This document shows positions 8,412 to 17,364 of a stretch of DNA of 64,000 bases, piece after piece; within the stretch, counting starts at the first letter, position 1, and each line of letters starts with the position of its first letter. Source of the DNA: Rhodobacterales bacterium RIFCSPHIGHO2_02_FULL_62_130 (lineage in GTDB: Bacteria > Pseudomonadota > Alphaproteobacteria > Rhodobacterales > Rhodobacteraceae); the NCBI GenBank assembly GCA_001828855.1, contig MHZT01000051.1:124001-188000 (forward strand). Direction: 5' to 3'. The notes beneath the pieces are model-generated. The model searched no databases. It was not told where the DNA came from and worked only from the letters and a program-made list of their open reading frames with translations. Position numbers and translations under genes: made by a program.

Positions 8412-9725
8412 TCACTTGGCGATTTTCTCGTCCCGCACGAACATGTTGCCCCAGGCGCGGTCGATCAATTCCGGAGTCATCTGATAGGGGATGCCTTCGA
8501 ATTCGCAGATCGCGATGATCTGGTCGATCAGAAAGGTCGGCTGATAATTGGCGTAAAGGTTGTTGATGGTGGGGTATTTCACCTTCATCAGGTGGAATAG
8601 GGCGCGTTCATCCAAGGGCATCCGGCGTTTGCGGGCAACCATGGCGAAGATTTTCAGGAAGAGGTCCTGCGTGGGGCCATCGACCTTGATCTTGAAGAAA
8701 ATCCGGCGCAGCGCGGCACCGTCGAAGATTTCGTTGGGGTGGAAGTTGGTGGAAAAGATCACCAGCGTGTCAAACGGAACGGTGAACTTCTCGCCCGATT
8801 GCAAGGCAAGGATGTCGCGGGATTCCTCCAGCGGCACGATCCAGCGGTTGACCAGTTTCTGCGGCGATTCCGCCTGACGGCCAAGGTCGTCCACGATGAA
8901 AATCCCGCCCGAGGATTTCAACTGCAAGGGGGCCTGATAGGTGCGCGCGGTGGGGTTGTATTTGAGGTCAAGCATGTCGAGCGTCAACTCGCCCCCCGTC
9001 ACAACCGAAGGCCGGTCACAATAGACATAGCGGTTGTCAAAACGGTTGCCCGAGCGGCGCAGGGAGGTGGGGTCGTCGATGGATTCCTCGGCCTTGGAAT
9101 GGACGATGGGATCGTAAACGGTGATCACCTGACCCGCATATTCGATGGCACGGGGGATATAGATCTTGTCGCCAAGTGCGGCGCGGATGCCGTTGGAGAT
9201 GCTGGATTTGCCGTTGCCGGGCGGACCATACATCAAGATTGATCGGCCAGACGTGACAGCAGGGCCAAGATTGTCGATCAGATCATGCGGCAGGATCAGG
9301 TGGCCCATGCCCGCCATCAATTCGGGACGCGTCAGTTTCAGGTTTCGGACGGATTGACGCTTCATCTGATCGGAGTAAGCGTTCAGTGGGACGGGCAGCG
9401 CGCCGTAATATTCCGACTGGCTTAGGGCATCCAGCGCGCGGGATTTGCCCGCATCGGTGAGTTGATAGCCCATCTCGTTGCCCGAGGTGGCATGCAGCGT
9501 GCCGGTGGCCTCCAGCAGACGTTGGCCGCGGGCCAGATCGACCAATTCCTGCGCCAGCGGCACCGGCAGGGCGATAGTGCGCGAAATCTCGGTGACGAGA
9601 TCGAGGTTCATGCGGAACATGGTCTTCAACAGGATATCGCGCATCATCACCGCCGAAAGGCCGGTTTCGGCCAGAGTTTTCGGGGCGGGGGGCGCGATCA
9701 CGCCGGTCGGCACTTGCATGTTCAT
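8412..9725 (-). CDS. AAA family ATPase at the distal end of the Tad pilus locus
   Basis: 437-residue soluble ATPase. ILMYGPPGNGKSSISNGI near residue 165 is the Walker A loop, GGIFIVDDLGRQ is Walker B, and TLVIFSTNFHPNEIFDGAALRRIFFKIKV carries the sensor-1 and arginine-finger region. The ~150-residue N-terminus (LAETGLSAVMMRDILLKTMFRMNLDLVTEI, QELVDLARGQRLLEATG) is all-alpha and not a domain I recognise. It follows the prepilin peptidase in the same direction with a 59-bp gap, so it is likely part of the pilus transcription unit. It is not CpaF/TadA (15.1 kb) or CpaE (16.4 kb); its exact role is unknown to me. Confidence 0.7.
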   Translation of the reverse strand: MNMQVPTGVIAPPAPKTLAETGLSAVMMRDILLKTMFRMNLDLVTEISRTIALPVPLAQELVDLARGQRLLEATGTLHATSGNEMGYQLTDAGKSRALDALSQSEYYGALPVPLNAYSDQMKRQSVRNLKLTRPELMAGMGHLILPHDLIDNLGPAVTSGRSILMYGPPGNGKSSISNGIRAALGDKIYIPRAIEYAGQVITVYDPIVHSKAEESIDDPTSLRRSGNRFDNRYVYCDRPSVVTGGELTLDMLDLKYNPTARTYQAPLQLKSSGGIFIVDDLGRQAESPQKLVNRWIVPLEESRDILALQSGEKFTVPFDTLVIFSTNFHPNEIFDGAALRRIFFKIKVDGPTQDLFLKIFAMVARKRRMPLDERALFHLMKVKYPTINNLYANYQPTFLIDQIIAICEFEGIPYQMTPELIDRAWGNMFVRDEKIAK

Positions 9726-9784
9726 GGACGGACCCTTTGCAGGGGCGGGCGCTGTGGCCCGCCGATCAATGATCCGTCAATGCC

Positions 9785-10282
9785 CTAGAAAAGGGGCAGG
9801 AGTGCGGCGGCAAGGTAGAAAATCAGTGTTCCTGACAGGGCAAGCCCCATCGGAAAGTCTTTGTGCGTCCAGCTTTGCCAATCGGTGGTGGCGTTGCGGA
9901 CAGCCGGAATCAGACGGGCAAGCCGGTGGGCGGTAAAGGCACCAAGGATGCAGGCGGCAATCAGGCCCAGCACAAAGCGCAGGTCGGCATGGACAAAGAC
10001 AGGGGCCATTGCGGCGGCAAATTTCGCATCGCCCGCCCCGACCAGCCCCGTCGCATTGGCGATAAAGCCTGCTGCCAAGGCGGCGGCCCCCACGGCCCAA
10101 CCCCAGAGCCAAAGCTGGAACGGCATCACCAGCACACCGACCACCAGATAGACGGCGGCCATCGCCAGCACCGCCTTGTTGGGGATTTTCATGAATTTCA
10201 TATCGCTCCATGACACCCAGATGCCGATGGGAAGCGCGAAAGGCAGGAAGGCCAGTGCGGCCATAGGAGAGATCATGGTCAT
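9785..10282 (-). CDS. Prepilin peptidase, A24 family (TadV/CpaA)
   Basis: Inner-membrane aspartyl protease that cleaves Flp prepilin leaders. 165 residues and about four to five membrane helices, the short form without the N-methylase domain. The two catalytic aspartates are visible in VSWSDMKFMKIPN and in the GxGD motif GLVGAGDAKFAAAM. The start ATG overlaps the stop of the upstream TPR gene (ATGA at 10279-10282), indicating translational coupling. Confidence 0.88.
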   Translation of the reverse strand: MTMISPMAALAFLPFALPIGIWVSWSDMKFMKIPNKAVLAMAAVYLVVGVLVMPFQLWLWGWAVGAAALAAGFIANATGLVGAGDAKFAAAMAPVFVHADLRFVLGLIAACILGAFTAHRLARLIPAVRNATTDWQSWTHKDFPMGLALSGTLIFYLAAALLPLF

Positions 10283-11127
10283 GCGTCCAAGGCTGCCAGG
10301 CTGCGGGCTGCGGCCTCAAAATATTGCGGATGGGTGTCGATGGCCTGCTGCAACAGGCCCTTGCCCACGGTGATGTCGCTTTGCTTGATCGCCGTCAGCG
10401 CCAGCGTATATAGCAGTTCGGCGCGTTCGGTCTGGGTCATGTCCAGCACGGGAAGATCGTATTTGCGCTGCGCCCCGCGCGCCAGAACAAGGTTGTTCTT
10501 GGCGGTGAACAGGGTGGCGTCATAGGTCAGCGCCTCGATGAACAGCTTTTCGGCGCCCGCGTAATCGCCGCGGGTCAGCTTGGAAAAGCCCCAGTTGTTC
10601 AGCACGCCTGCAGGTTTGGTCGTAAGACCTGCGGCGATTTCGTAAAAGCTGTCGGCCTTTTTCCAGTCTTTCTTGGAATCGGCCACCATCGCCTCAAGCC
10701 GGTAGCGTTCATAGGTTTCGTGGGTGGGCGGGATCTGGTTCAGCTCGGCCTCGGCGCGGGTCCAGTCATTGGTACGGATCAGGCTGTCGGCCAGCGCCAC
10801 GCGGTCTTCGTTGGTGCCTTCGGGCGAGGCGACGATCTGGGTCCAGACGGCCACAGCCTCGGTAGGGTGATTGGCGCGGATCAATGATTTCGCCAGACCG
10901 CGTTTCAGATCGATCCGCTCGGGCTGTTCGGCACTGGTTTTCTTGAAATAGGCCACGGCCTCATCCGGGTCGCCCACGGTCAGCATGATGTCATTGAGGT
11001 TGGATTCGTCGATGACGTTGACGCTTTTGATGGCGCGCTGCACCTCGGCATCAGATTGCCGCTGGCCGCAACCAGTCAGCGCGACTGTGCCGGACAGGCA
11101 CAGCGCAAGAAAAACAGGGTGGCGCAT
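10279..11127 (-). CDS. TPR-repeat lipoprotein of the Tad locus
   Basis: 282-residue protein with a lipoprotein signal (MRHPVFLALCLSGTVALTGC, lipobox LTGC), followed by about five to six TPR-type helical pairs (PDEAVAYFKKTSAEQPERIDLKRGL, ANHPTEAVAVWTQIVASPEG, GDYAGAEKLFIEALTYDATLFTAKNNLVLA). TadD-type TPR lipoproteins help assemble the secretin and pilus machinery at the outer membrane. This locus has two such genes in tandem, and this is the larger one. It is translationally coupled to the prepilin peptidase downstream. Confidence 0.82.
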   Translation of the reverse strand: MRHPVFLALCLSGTVALTGCGQRQSDAEVQRAIKSVNVIDESNLNDIMLTVGDPDEAVAYFKKTSAEQPERIDLKRGLAKSLIRANHPTEAVAVWTQIVASPEGTNEDRVALADSLIRTNDWTRAEAELNQIPPTHETYERYRLEAMVADSKKDWKKADSFYEIAAGLTTKPAGVLNNWGFSKLTRGDYAGAEKLFIEALTYDATLFTAKNNLVLARGAQRKYDLPVLDMTQTERAELLYTLALTAIKQSDITVGKGLLQQAIDTHPQYFEAAARSLAALDA

Positions 11128-11162
11128 TTTGCGTCCTTTTACTGCTCGAGTAGTCTGGGCCG

Positions 11163-11711
11163 TTACAGTTGGGACAGCAAAACGTAATTGCCGTTGCCCC
11201 GCCGCACGAGGGAGAATGCCTTCTTTTCTTCGGTATACACGGTGTTTTCGGTTCGGGCGATAGCCAGTCGCAGATTTTCGCGGATCGAGTCCGATTGGCC
11301 ACTGTCCAGCGCGAAAGCCTGCTGGAACACAACGCGGGCCTCTCCGGCCTTGCCCATCTCCATCAGCACACAGCCAAGGTTGTTCAGGGCGGGGACAAAG
11401 GCGGGATCAGCCTCAAGCGCGCGGCGCAGCAGCTTTTCGGCCTGACCCAGCCGCCCCAAGGCAAGGTTGGCGGACCCCAGCGCGGACAGCACGTCAACGT
11501 TGATCCCCTGTTCGGCAGCGGCGCGCAGATAGGCCTTCAGCGCCAGTTCATATTCGCCCGCCTCCATCAAGCGGTGACCGACCAGCAAACCATCCACGCC
11601 TTGCCGCGAGGAATCGGAGGCGGGGGGGCGGTTGGATGTAGCTTGACCGCCCGATGCACAGGCGGCCAAGGGAAGCAGGATAGGCGCAAAAAGCGCGGCA
11701 CGGCGGTTCAA
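11163..11711 (-). CDS. TadD-like TPR lipoprotein
   Basis: 182-residue lipoprotein (MNRRAALFAPILLPLAACASG, lipobox LAAC) with about three TPR units: VGHRLMEAGEYELALKAYLRAA, ALGSANLALGRLGQAEKLLRRALEADPAFVPALNNLGCVLME and GKAGEARVVFQQAFALD. It begins 6 bp after the tadC stop, within the motor operon. Together with the following TPR gene it probably plays the TadD role in placing or stabilising the secretin, inferred from family and position. Confidence 0.82.
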   Translation of the reverse strand: MNRRAALFAPILLPLAACASGGQATSNRPPASDSSRQGVDGLLVGHRLMEAGEYELALKAYLRAAAEQGINVDVLSALGSANLALGRLGQAEKLLRRALEADPAFVPALNNLGCVLMEMGKAGEARVVFQQAFALDSGQSDSIRENLRLAIARTENTVYTEEKKAFSLVRRGNGNYVLLSQL

Positions 11712-11717
11712 CGCAGA

Positions 11718-12701
11718 TCAGCCTTTCCCCATCGACAGGGTGGTTGCAATGCCATGCACGGACGGACCGATCAGGATGATCATCAACGGCGGCACGGTGA
11801 ACAACATTGTGCCGAGGGTCAGCTTGGTCGGCAAGGTGTTTGCCTTCTCTTCTGCCCGCATCACGCGTTTATCGCGCATTTCGGCAGAGTAGACCCGCAG
11901 CGCCTCGGCAATCGAGGTGCCGAAGGTCGCCGATTGCACCAGCGTGGTGACGAAGGACGAAACATCGGGGATGCCCACGCGTTCGGACATGTCTTTCAGC
12001 ACTTGCACGCGTTCCTTGCCTGCCTTGACCTCATGCGCGACGATTTCGAACTCTTCGGCCAAGGCGGGATAACCGGCGCGGCTTTCCTTGGCGACGCGGT
12101 TGATCGATTGATCAAGCGACTGGCCCGCCTCGACGCAGACCAGCATCAGATCAAGCGCGTCGGGAAAACCCGAGACGATCTCTTCCTTGCGGGTTTGCAG
12201 GCGGCGCTGCACCCAGTATTGCGGCAGGTAATAGCCCGCAGCCCCCGGCCCGATGGTGGCAATGATCATGAACTGGGTCGAGATTTCCTGCTGGGTCTGC
12301 ACGATCAGCGTGTAAATTACGCCAAAGATCAGAAAGCCGATGCCCAAGACCAATTGGGCAAAGTGGAACATCCGCACAGAGTTTTTGGCGCGATAGCCCG
12401 CCCGCAGCATTTTCAGCCGCGCTGCTGTCATCGTCTCGACGTCCTGAGGTTCAAGGAAGCCTGCGAATTTCTCAAGCTTATCGGCCTTCTCGCCGCGGCG
12501 CAATTCGGCCCCCGGGCGGGCTGCCTTGCCGGTATCCAGCCGCTGCGCCTTCAGTTTTGAAAATGGCTCGGGCTGTTTTTTCAACATCGCGGGCAGCGTG
12601 CCGACCACAAGCAACAGCCCCAGCAGCCCAAGGGCCAGCAACGGGCCAAGCGGGCCAAAGGCATCTGTCAGCTTGGCGTTGATATCGTTGAGAAATCCCA
12701 T
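11718..12701 (-). CDS. tadC: Tad inner-membrane platform protein TadC
   Basis: Type II/IV secretion F-domain (GspF/TadC) protein of 327 residues with an N-terminal helix (LGPLLALGLLGLLLVVGTLPAML), two helices around residues 120-170 and a C-terminal helix. The F-domain reads GFPDALDLMLVCVEAGQSLDQSINRVAKE...EFEIVAHEVKAGKERVQVLKDMSERVG, with the family signature S-FVTTLVQSATFGTSIAEALRVYSAEMRDKR. It works with TadB as the membrane platform turned by the CpaF ATPase. tadB ends 6 bp upstream. Confidence 0.92.
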   Translation of the reverse strand: MGFLNDINAKLTDAFGPLGPLLALGLLGLLLVVGTLPAMLKKQPEPFSKLKAQRLDTGKAARPGAELRRGEKADKLEKFAGFLEPQDVETMTAARLKMLRAGYRAKNSVRMFHFAQLVLGIGFLIFGVIYTLIVQTQQEISTQFMIIATIGPGAAGYYLPQYWVQRRLQTRKEEIVSGFPDALDLMLVCVEAGQSLDQSINRVAKESRAGYPALAEEFEIVAHEVKAGKERVQVLKDMSERVGIPDVSSFVTTLVQSATFGTSIAEALRVYSAEMRDKRVMRAEEKANTLPTKLTLGTMLFTVPPLMIILIGPSVHGIATTLSMGKG

Positions 12702-12707
12702 GATGCG

Positions 12708-13676
12708 TCAGACCTTGATATTGACCATGATTTTCATGAAGACCACGTTGATCACAAGGAACACCCCCACAACCAGCGCGGCCGGAATGAAGGCGGCGGT
12801 TTCTTTGACGTCGTCGTAGTAGTGCGGCTGGATGATCTGGATCATCACCAGCGCGCCAATCGGGAAGGCGGACAGGAACATGCCCGACCATTTCGCCTCG
12901 GCGGTGATGGCCTTGACGCGGCGAAACAGTTTGAAGCGTGCGCGGATCACCTTGGCCAGACCTTCCAGAATTTCGGCAAGGTTGCCGCCCGATTGCTGCT
13001 GGATCGAAACGGCCACGGCCAGAAAACGCAAATCCTGACTGTCCATCCGCTCGGCAAATGCCTTGAGGCTTTCGGACACATCGCGGCCATAGGCGGCCTC
13101 GTCCGAGATCATGCCAAATTCGGTTCCCAACGGGTCGGGAACCTCTTTCGACACGATGCCGATCGCCGAGGAAAACGGATGGCCCACGCGCAAGCTGCGG
13201 ACCATCAGCTCTACCGCGTCGGGAAGCTGTTCCTCCAGCAGCGCCATGCGCTTTTTGGCCTTGTTATTGACCCAAGTGTAGACGCCGCCCACCCCCATCG
13301 CGATGGCGATGCCGATGCGGATCGGCGGGCTGGCCTCGGTTCCCATGGTCAGGCCAAGATAGGCGAATATCGCCAGACCGCCCATGATTCCAATCAGTTG
13401 GCTGGGGGTAAAGGCGATGTTGGCCTTTTGCGCCTTGGTGGCCAGAATGGAATAGAGCGGAATCCCGCGCGAGTTCATGTGCTGGCTCATCTCCTTGCGG
13501 AGTTGTTCCAGCACCTGTTCGCGGTTGTGGTTCTTTTCCAGCAGGGCCAAGCGGCGGCTCATGCGGGAGTTCAGGCTGATCGATTTGCCGAAAACCGTCA
13601 GATACAGCCCTTCGACCAGCACCAGAACGGCGACGAAGATCAGAATATAGATAAGCGGGGCTGCCGAAAGTTGCAT
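12708..13676 (-). CDS. tadB: Tad inner-membrane platform protein TadB
   Basis: F-domain membrane protein of 322 residues, paralogous to TadC. It has an N-terminal helix (APLIYILIFVAVLVLVEGLYL), a pair near 95-135 and C-terminal helices (FLSAFPIGALVMIQIIQ and AALVVGVFLVINVVFMKIMV). The F-domain is LPDAVELMVRSLRVGHPFSSAIGIVSKEVPDPLGTEFG...AVSIQQQSGGNLAEILEGLAKVIRARFKLFRRVKAITAEAKWSG. It lies 9 bp after cpaF in the motor operon. Confidence 0.92.
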   Translation of the reverse strand: MQLSAAPLIYILIFVAVLVLVEGLYLTVFGKSISLNSRMSRRLALLEKNHNREQVLEQLRKEMSQHMNSRGIPLYSILATKAQKANIAFTPSQLIGIMGGLAIFAYLGLTMGTEASPPIRIGIAIAMGVGGVYTWVNNKAKKRMALLEEQLPDAVELMVRSLRVGHPFSSAIGIVSKEVPDPLGTEFGMISDEAAYGRDVSESLKAFAERMDSQDLRFLAVAVSIQQQSGGNLAEILEGLAKVIRARFKLFRRVKAITAEAKWSGMFLSAFPIGALVMIQIIQPHYYDDVKETAAFIPAALVVGVFLVINVVFMKIMVNIKV

Positions 13677-13685
13677 GATGTCCCC

Positions 13686-15140
13686 TTAAATGACCGGTTC
13701 GTAGATCGAGGCGGGCAGATCATAGCCCCATTGCCGGAAACGGTCGGAATAGTGCGACCGCACGCCGGTGGCGTTGAAGCGCCCGATGATCTTGCCGTTC
13801 GGTTCGACGCCCAGACGTTCGTAGCGGAAGATTTCCTGCATCGAGATCACCTCACCCTCCATGCCGGTGATTTCGGTCACCGACACCATCCGGCGCGAGC
13901 CGTCCTGCAGGCGCGACGCCTGCACGATCAGGTTGACGGCGCTGGCGATCTGGCTGCGGACAGCCTTCAGCGGCATTTCGATCCCGGCCATGGCGACCAT
14001 GTTTTCAAGGCGCGAAATGCCATCGCGGGCCGAGTTGGCGTGGATCGTGGTCATCGATCCGTCGTGGCCGGTGTTCATGGCCTGCAACATGTCGATGACC
14101 TCTTCGCCACGGGTTTCGCCCACGATGATGCGGTCGGGACGCATCCGCAACGCGTTGCGAAGGCAATCGCGCTGGGTCACGGCACCCTTGCCTTCGACGT
14201 TTGGCGGGCGGCTTTCCATGCGGCCGACGTGGACCTGCTGCAGTTGAAGTTCGGCGGTGTCTTCGATGGTCAGCACGCGTTCGGTGTTGTCGATAAAGGA
14301 CGACAGCGCGTTCAGCGTGGTGGTTTTCCCCGACCCCGTGCCACCCGACACGATCACGTTCAACCGGCAGGACACGGCGGCCTGAAGGTAGGCGGCCATT
14401 TCCTCGGTAAAGGCGCCAAAGCGGACCAGATCCGGCACGCCCAGCTTTTCCTTCTTGAATTTCCGAATGGAAACAAGGCTGCCATCCACCGCAACCGGCG
14501 GCACCATGGCGTTAAAGCGCGAGCCGTCGGCAAGGCGGGCGTCAACATAGGGGTTGGATTCGTCCACGCGGCGGCCCACGGCTGACACGATCTTGTCGAT
14601 GATCCGCAGCAGGTGGCGTTCGTCCTTGAAGGTGATGTCTGTCAGTTGCAGCTTGCCGCCACGTTCGACGAAAATCCGGTTGGGGCCGTTCACCAGAATA
14701 TCGTTGACGGTATCGTCTTTTAGCAGCGGCTCAAGCGGACCAAGGCCCATCACCTCGTCATAAAGTTCCTGATTCAGTGTGCTGCGGTCATCCTTGTTCA
14801 AGGACACCGACATTTCGTCCAGCGCCTCGGAGGTGATGGCGGCGATTTCGGACTTGAGGTTGGATTCGGTGGCCTGTTCCAGCGCGGCAAGGTTGAGGTT
14901 ATCCAGCAGGCGCTTGTGCAATTCTTGCTTCAACTCGCCCAGACGCTCTTTGCGTTTCTTTTCCTTGTCGGCGGCGGCGACTTCGGCGGCGGGGCGGGCT
15001 TGCGGGCCGGTGGGCATGGGGCGGTTGGCGATGATCGGCTTGACCGTGGCGGCTGGCGCGCGGGCGGCAGGCGCTGCGGTCGAGACGGGGGCCATGCCGG
15101 ATTTGGCCGCGCCCTCTGGCTTTTTGAAACGTGAAAACAT
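13686..15140 (-). CDS. cpaF: Tad pilus assembly ATPase CpaF/TadA
   Basis: Cytosolic hexameric secretion ATPase that powers Flp pilus assembly. 484 residues: an Ala/Pro-rich N-terminal ~60, a helical domain ([23 protein letters not shown]) and the GspE-type ATPase. Walker A is [18 protein letters not shown] near 265. The Asp box/Walker B region is [18 protein letters not shown] followed by [41 protein letters not shown], with the His-box residues. It lies 21 bp after cpaE and 9 bp before tadB. Confidence 0.96.
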   Translation of the reverse strand: MFSRFKKPEGAAKSGMAPVSTAAPAARAPAATVKPIIANRPMPTGPQARPAAEVAAADKEKKRKERLGELKQELHKRLLDNLNLAALEQATESNLKSEIAAITSEALDEMSVSLNKDDRSTLNQELYDEVMGLGPLEPLLKDDTVNDILVNGPNRIFVERGGKLQLTDITFKDERHLLRIIDKIVSAVGRRVDESNPYVDARLADGSRFNAMVPPVAVDGSLVSIRKFKKEKLGVPDLVRFGAFTEEMAAYLQAAVSCRLNVIVSGGTGSGKTTTLNALSSFIDNTERVLTIEDTAELQLQQVHVGRMESRPPNVEGKGAVTQRDCLRNALRMRPDRIIVGETRGEEVIDMLQAMNTGHDGSMTTIHANSARDGISRLENMVAMAGIEMPLKAVRSQIASAVNLIVQASRLQDGSRRMVSVTEITGMEGEVISMQEIFRYERLGVEPNGKIIGRFNATGVRSHYSDRFRQWGYDLPASIYEPVI

Positions 15141-15161
15141 CTATTCCCCCAATCGAACCGG

Positions 15162-16463
15162 TCAGCGCTTGCCGGTTTCGGCGTCTTTGTTCAGTTCATG
15201 CAGCGACTTGGCCAGCTTTTGGATCTCGCGGCGCAGCGGGTTCTTGCCCGCATTCTCCGAAAGGGGCAGGCCGTGGTCATTGGCTTGCGTTACCTGCGCG
15301 CCCCCGTCGGGAAGCTGCAATTCGATTGCGATATCAAGGCTTTCGGCCATCCGCTTTACCCGGCTTTTGGCGGCAAGATCGGTGAATTTCGGCGCGCGGT
15401 TCAGCACATAGCGCAGTTTCTCATGCGGCAGGCCTTCGGCCTTGAGTGCGCGCACCAGTCGCAGCACGTTCTGGGCCGAGCGCAGGTCCAACTCCATCAG
15501 GGCAAAGTAGACATGCGCGCGCGACAGAACGGCCTCGGTCCAGCTGACAATGGTTTTCGGCATGTCGATCACGACAAAATCGAAATTCGCGCGGGCCATA
15601 TCGATGATGCGGCCAATTTCTTCGGGGCCGATAATGTCAAGCGGCAGCATATCGGCGGGCGCGGTCAGCACATGCAGCTTTTCGTTATAGGTCAGCATGG
15701 ATTGCAAAAGCGTGTCGCTGTCGGCGTTCAGGGCATCGGACAAAAGATCTAGAACCGCCTCTTTGCGGGGCAGGTCCAGATAGGTCGCAGCCGAGCCATA
15801 TTGGAAATCAAGGTCGATCAGGCAGACGCGCGGAGCGTTGGTCTTGTCGATATTTGCCAATTCCCATGCAAGGTTGGTGGCAAAGGTCGAGGCACCGGCC
15901 CCACCGGCCAGCGCATGCACCGGCAGCACCACGGCATCGCGGTCGCCCTTGGCCTTGAAGGCGGGATGGGCCTGTGCGGTGTCATCTTCCGGATCGACAG
16001 GCGCGGGGGCCGCTGCCGGAGCGGCAGGGGCGGCGGATGCGGCGGCGGCGCCTTCGGGTTTGCGAATCCGTTCAATCGCCTCGTGCAAGGCACCGTCGGG
16101 CAGCGGGTAGGGCACAAAATCCTCGGCCCCTGTCCGCAGCAATTGATGCAGCGCAATCGGGCCGACCTGATCGGCAATCAGGATCACACGGATGTTGCGC
16201 GCCTTGGCTTTGCGAATGATCTCGACGATCCGGGCAAGATCGGCCTCGTCTTGCCCGTTCACGGCAATGGCGACAAATTCAAGCGTCGCGGCATCGGATT
16301 GATCCAGAAACAGCAAGGCATCGTCAAAGCCAAGGTCGCCCCAGCTTTCACCCAGTTCTTGCTCCATATGGTCGATCAGAATATCGAAATTCTGCACATC
16401 CCGCGAGATGGTGCAGGCCACAATCGGGGCCGGATCAGGTTGCAGGTTTGCCACGCTTGTCAT
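15162..16463 (-). CDS. cpaE: Tad pilus localisation protein CpaE/TadZ (ParA/MinD-like)
   Basis: 433-residue protein with an N-terminal receiver-like domain (about 1-140; IRVILIADQVGPIALHQLLRTGAEDFV) and a C-terminal MinD/ParA ATPase fold (about 170-420). The P-loop is degenerate: VHALAGGAGASTFATNLAWEL lacks both lysines of the deviant Walker A motif. Later motifs are intact: VCLIDLDFQYGSAATYLDL and FDFVVIDMPKTIVSWTEAVLSRA. TadZ/CpaE proteins position the pilus machine, often at a cell pole. It is the first gene of the motor segment; an ompA terminator at 16674-16700 lies upstream, so it probably has its own promoter in 16464-16673. Confidence 0.93.
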   Translation of the reverse strand: MTSVANLQPDPAPIVACTISRDVQNFDILIDHMEQELGESWGDLGFDDALLFLDQSDAATLEFVAIAVNGQDEADLARIVEIIRKAKARNIRVILIADQVGPIALHQLLRTGAEDFVPYPLPDGALHEAIERIRKPEGAAAASAAPAAPAAAPAPVDPEDDTAQAHPAFKAKGDRDAVVLPVHALAGGAGASTFATNLAWELANIDKTNAPRVCLIDLDFQYGSAATYLDLPRKEAVLDLLSDALNADSDTLLQSMLTYNEKLHVLTAPADMLPLDIIGPEEIGRIIDMARANFDFVVIDMPKTIVSWTEAVLSRAHVYFALMELDLRSAQNVLRLVRALKAEGLPHEKLRYVLNRAPKFTDLAAKSRVKRMAESLDIAIELQLPDGGAQVTQANDHGLPLSENAGKNPLRREIQKLAKSLHELNKDAETGKR

Positions 16464-16673
16464 TTGCCTATCGTCCTTCCAAAGACGGTCTCCGGTTGGT
16501 GCAATCCGCGCGAAGCGGCGCGAATCGGAACACCTGTCCGGAAACCGTGCCGCATCAAAGTGATGAGGCGACTGTTCCCATTGCTGAGAAGGTGCAGGCA
16601 GATGGTGGCGAGATTGGGGCTAAAAAATCGTCAATGTTTGATTTTTAACGATTCAGCAGTCGGAATGGAAACG

Positions 16674-16700
16674 AAAGGCCCGCGGGATACGCGGGCCTTT
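16674..16700 (-). terminator. Terminator after the OmpA-like gene
   Basis: 10-bp stem AAAGGCCCGC / GCGGGCCTTT with a 7-nt loop, 4 bp past the ompA stop. In the minus sense it runs into TTTCGTTTCC. It separates the cpaC-ompA segment from cpaE. The remaining ~210 bp up to cpaE has an AT-rich patch near 16620-16655 but no promoter I would call. Confidence 0.82.
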
Positions 16701-16703
16701 GAT

Positions 16704-17360
16704 TTACTGCCCTGCGGCCGGATTGACCTGGGTGCTGATGTCTGTGTTCGGCGGATGCGGGCGCACCGCATTGTTGATGTATTCGCGCATGATGATCGCG
16801 GCATATTTGCCATTCAGCAGCATTTCGCTGTCATTCACAAAGCCGGACACTTCGGTAACGGTGCGGCGGTTGCGTTCTTCGGGGCCGGGGGTCTGGATGA
16901 CGGGCTGGGTCTTGCCATAGGACACCACCGCCTCAAGCCGCGTGGTGCTGATGCCAAGGCTGCCGAAATAGGCGACAACAGCCTGCGCGCGGCGTAGCCC
17001 CAAGGATTTGTTATAGGCGTCAGAGCCGACAAGATCGGTATGGCCGTAGACGCGGAAACGCACTTCGGGGAATTGCCTGATCCAGTCCGCCTGTTGGCGC
17101 AGCGTGACGCGTGCAGCCTCGGTCAGTTGCGACGAGTTGAAGGCAAAGGTGATCGTGGACGGCACCTCGGTGGCAAAGCGGTTGCCAAGCGCCGAAGTTG
17201 CGTCGATCTGCCCCGTCATCAGCAGGGTGTTGTTCATGGTGGCATTGCCGAAGCCACCCTCATCAATTTCCGAACCGACGGGCTTGTTGAATTCGTAAGG
17301 GTTACAGGCGGCAAGGGCGAGGGCGGCTGTCAGAAACAGCGGGAAGGAGTGGGCGCGCAT
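16704..17360 (-). CDS. OmpA-domain lipoprotein of the Tad locus
   Basis: 218-residue outer-membrane lipoprotein (MRAHSFPLFLTAALALAACNPY, lipobox LAAC). Its C-terminal half is an OmpA peptidoglycan-binding domain: ITFAFNSSQLTEAARVTLRQQADWIRQFPEVRFRVYGHTDLVGSDAYNKSLGLRRAQAVVAYF. It sits between cpaC and cpaE, the place where other Tad loci carry the CpaD/TadE-region lipoprotein, so it may anchor the secretin to the peptidoglycan (inferred from position). It starts 4 bp after cpaC. Confidence 0.88.
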   Translation of the reverse strand: MRAHSFPLFLTAALALAACNPYEFNKPVGSEIDEGGFGNATMNNTLLMTGQIDATSALGNRFATEVPSTITFAFNSSQLTEAARVTLRQQADWIRQFPEVRFRVYGHTDLVGSDAYNKSLGLRRAQAVVAYFGSLGISTTRLEAVVSYGKTQPVIQTPGPEERNRRTVTEVSGFVNDSEMLLNGKYAAIIMREYINNAVRPHPPNTDISTQVNPAAGQ

Positions 17361-17364
17361 CAGA

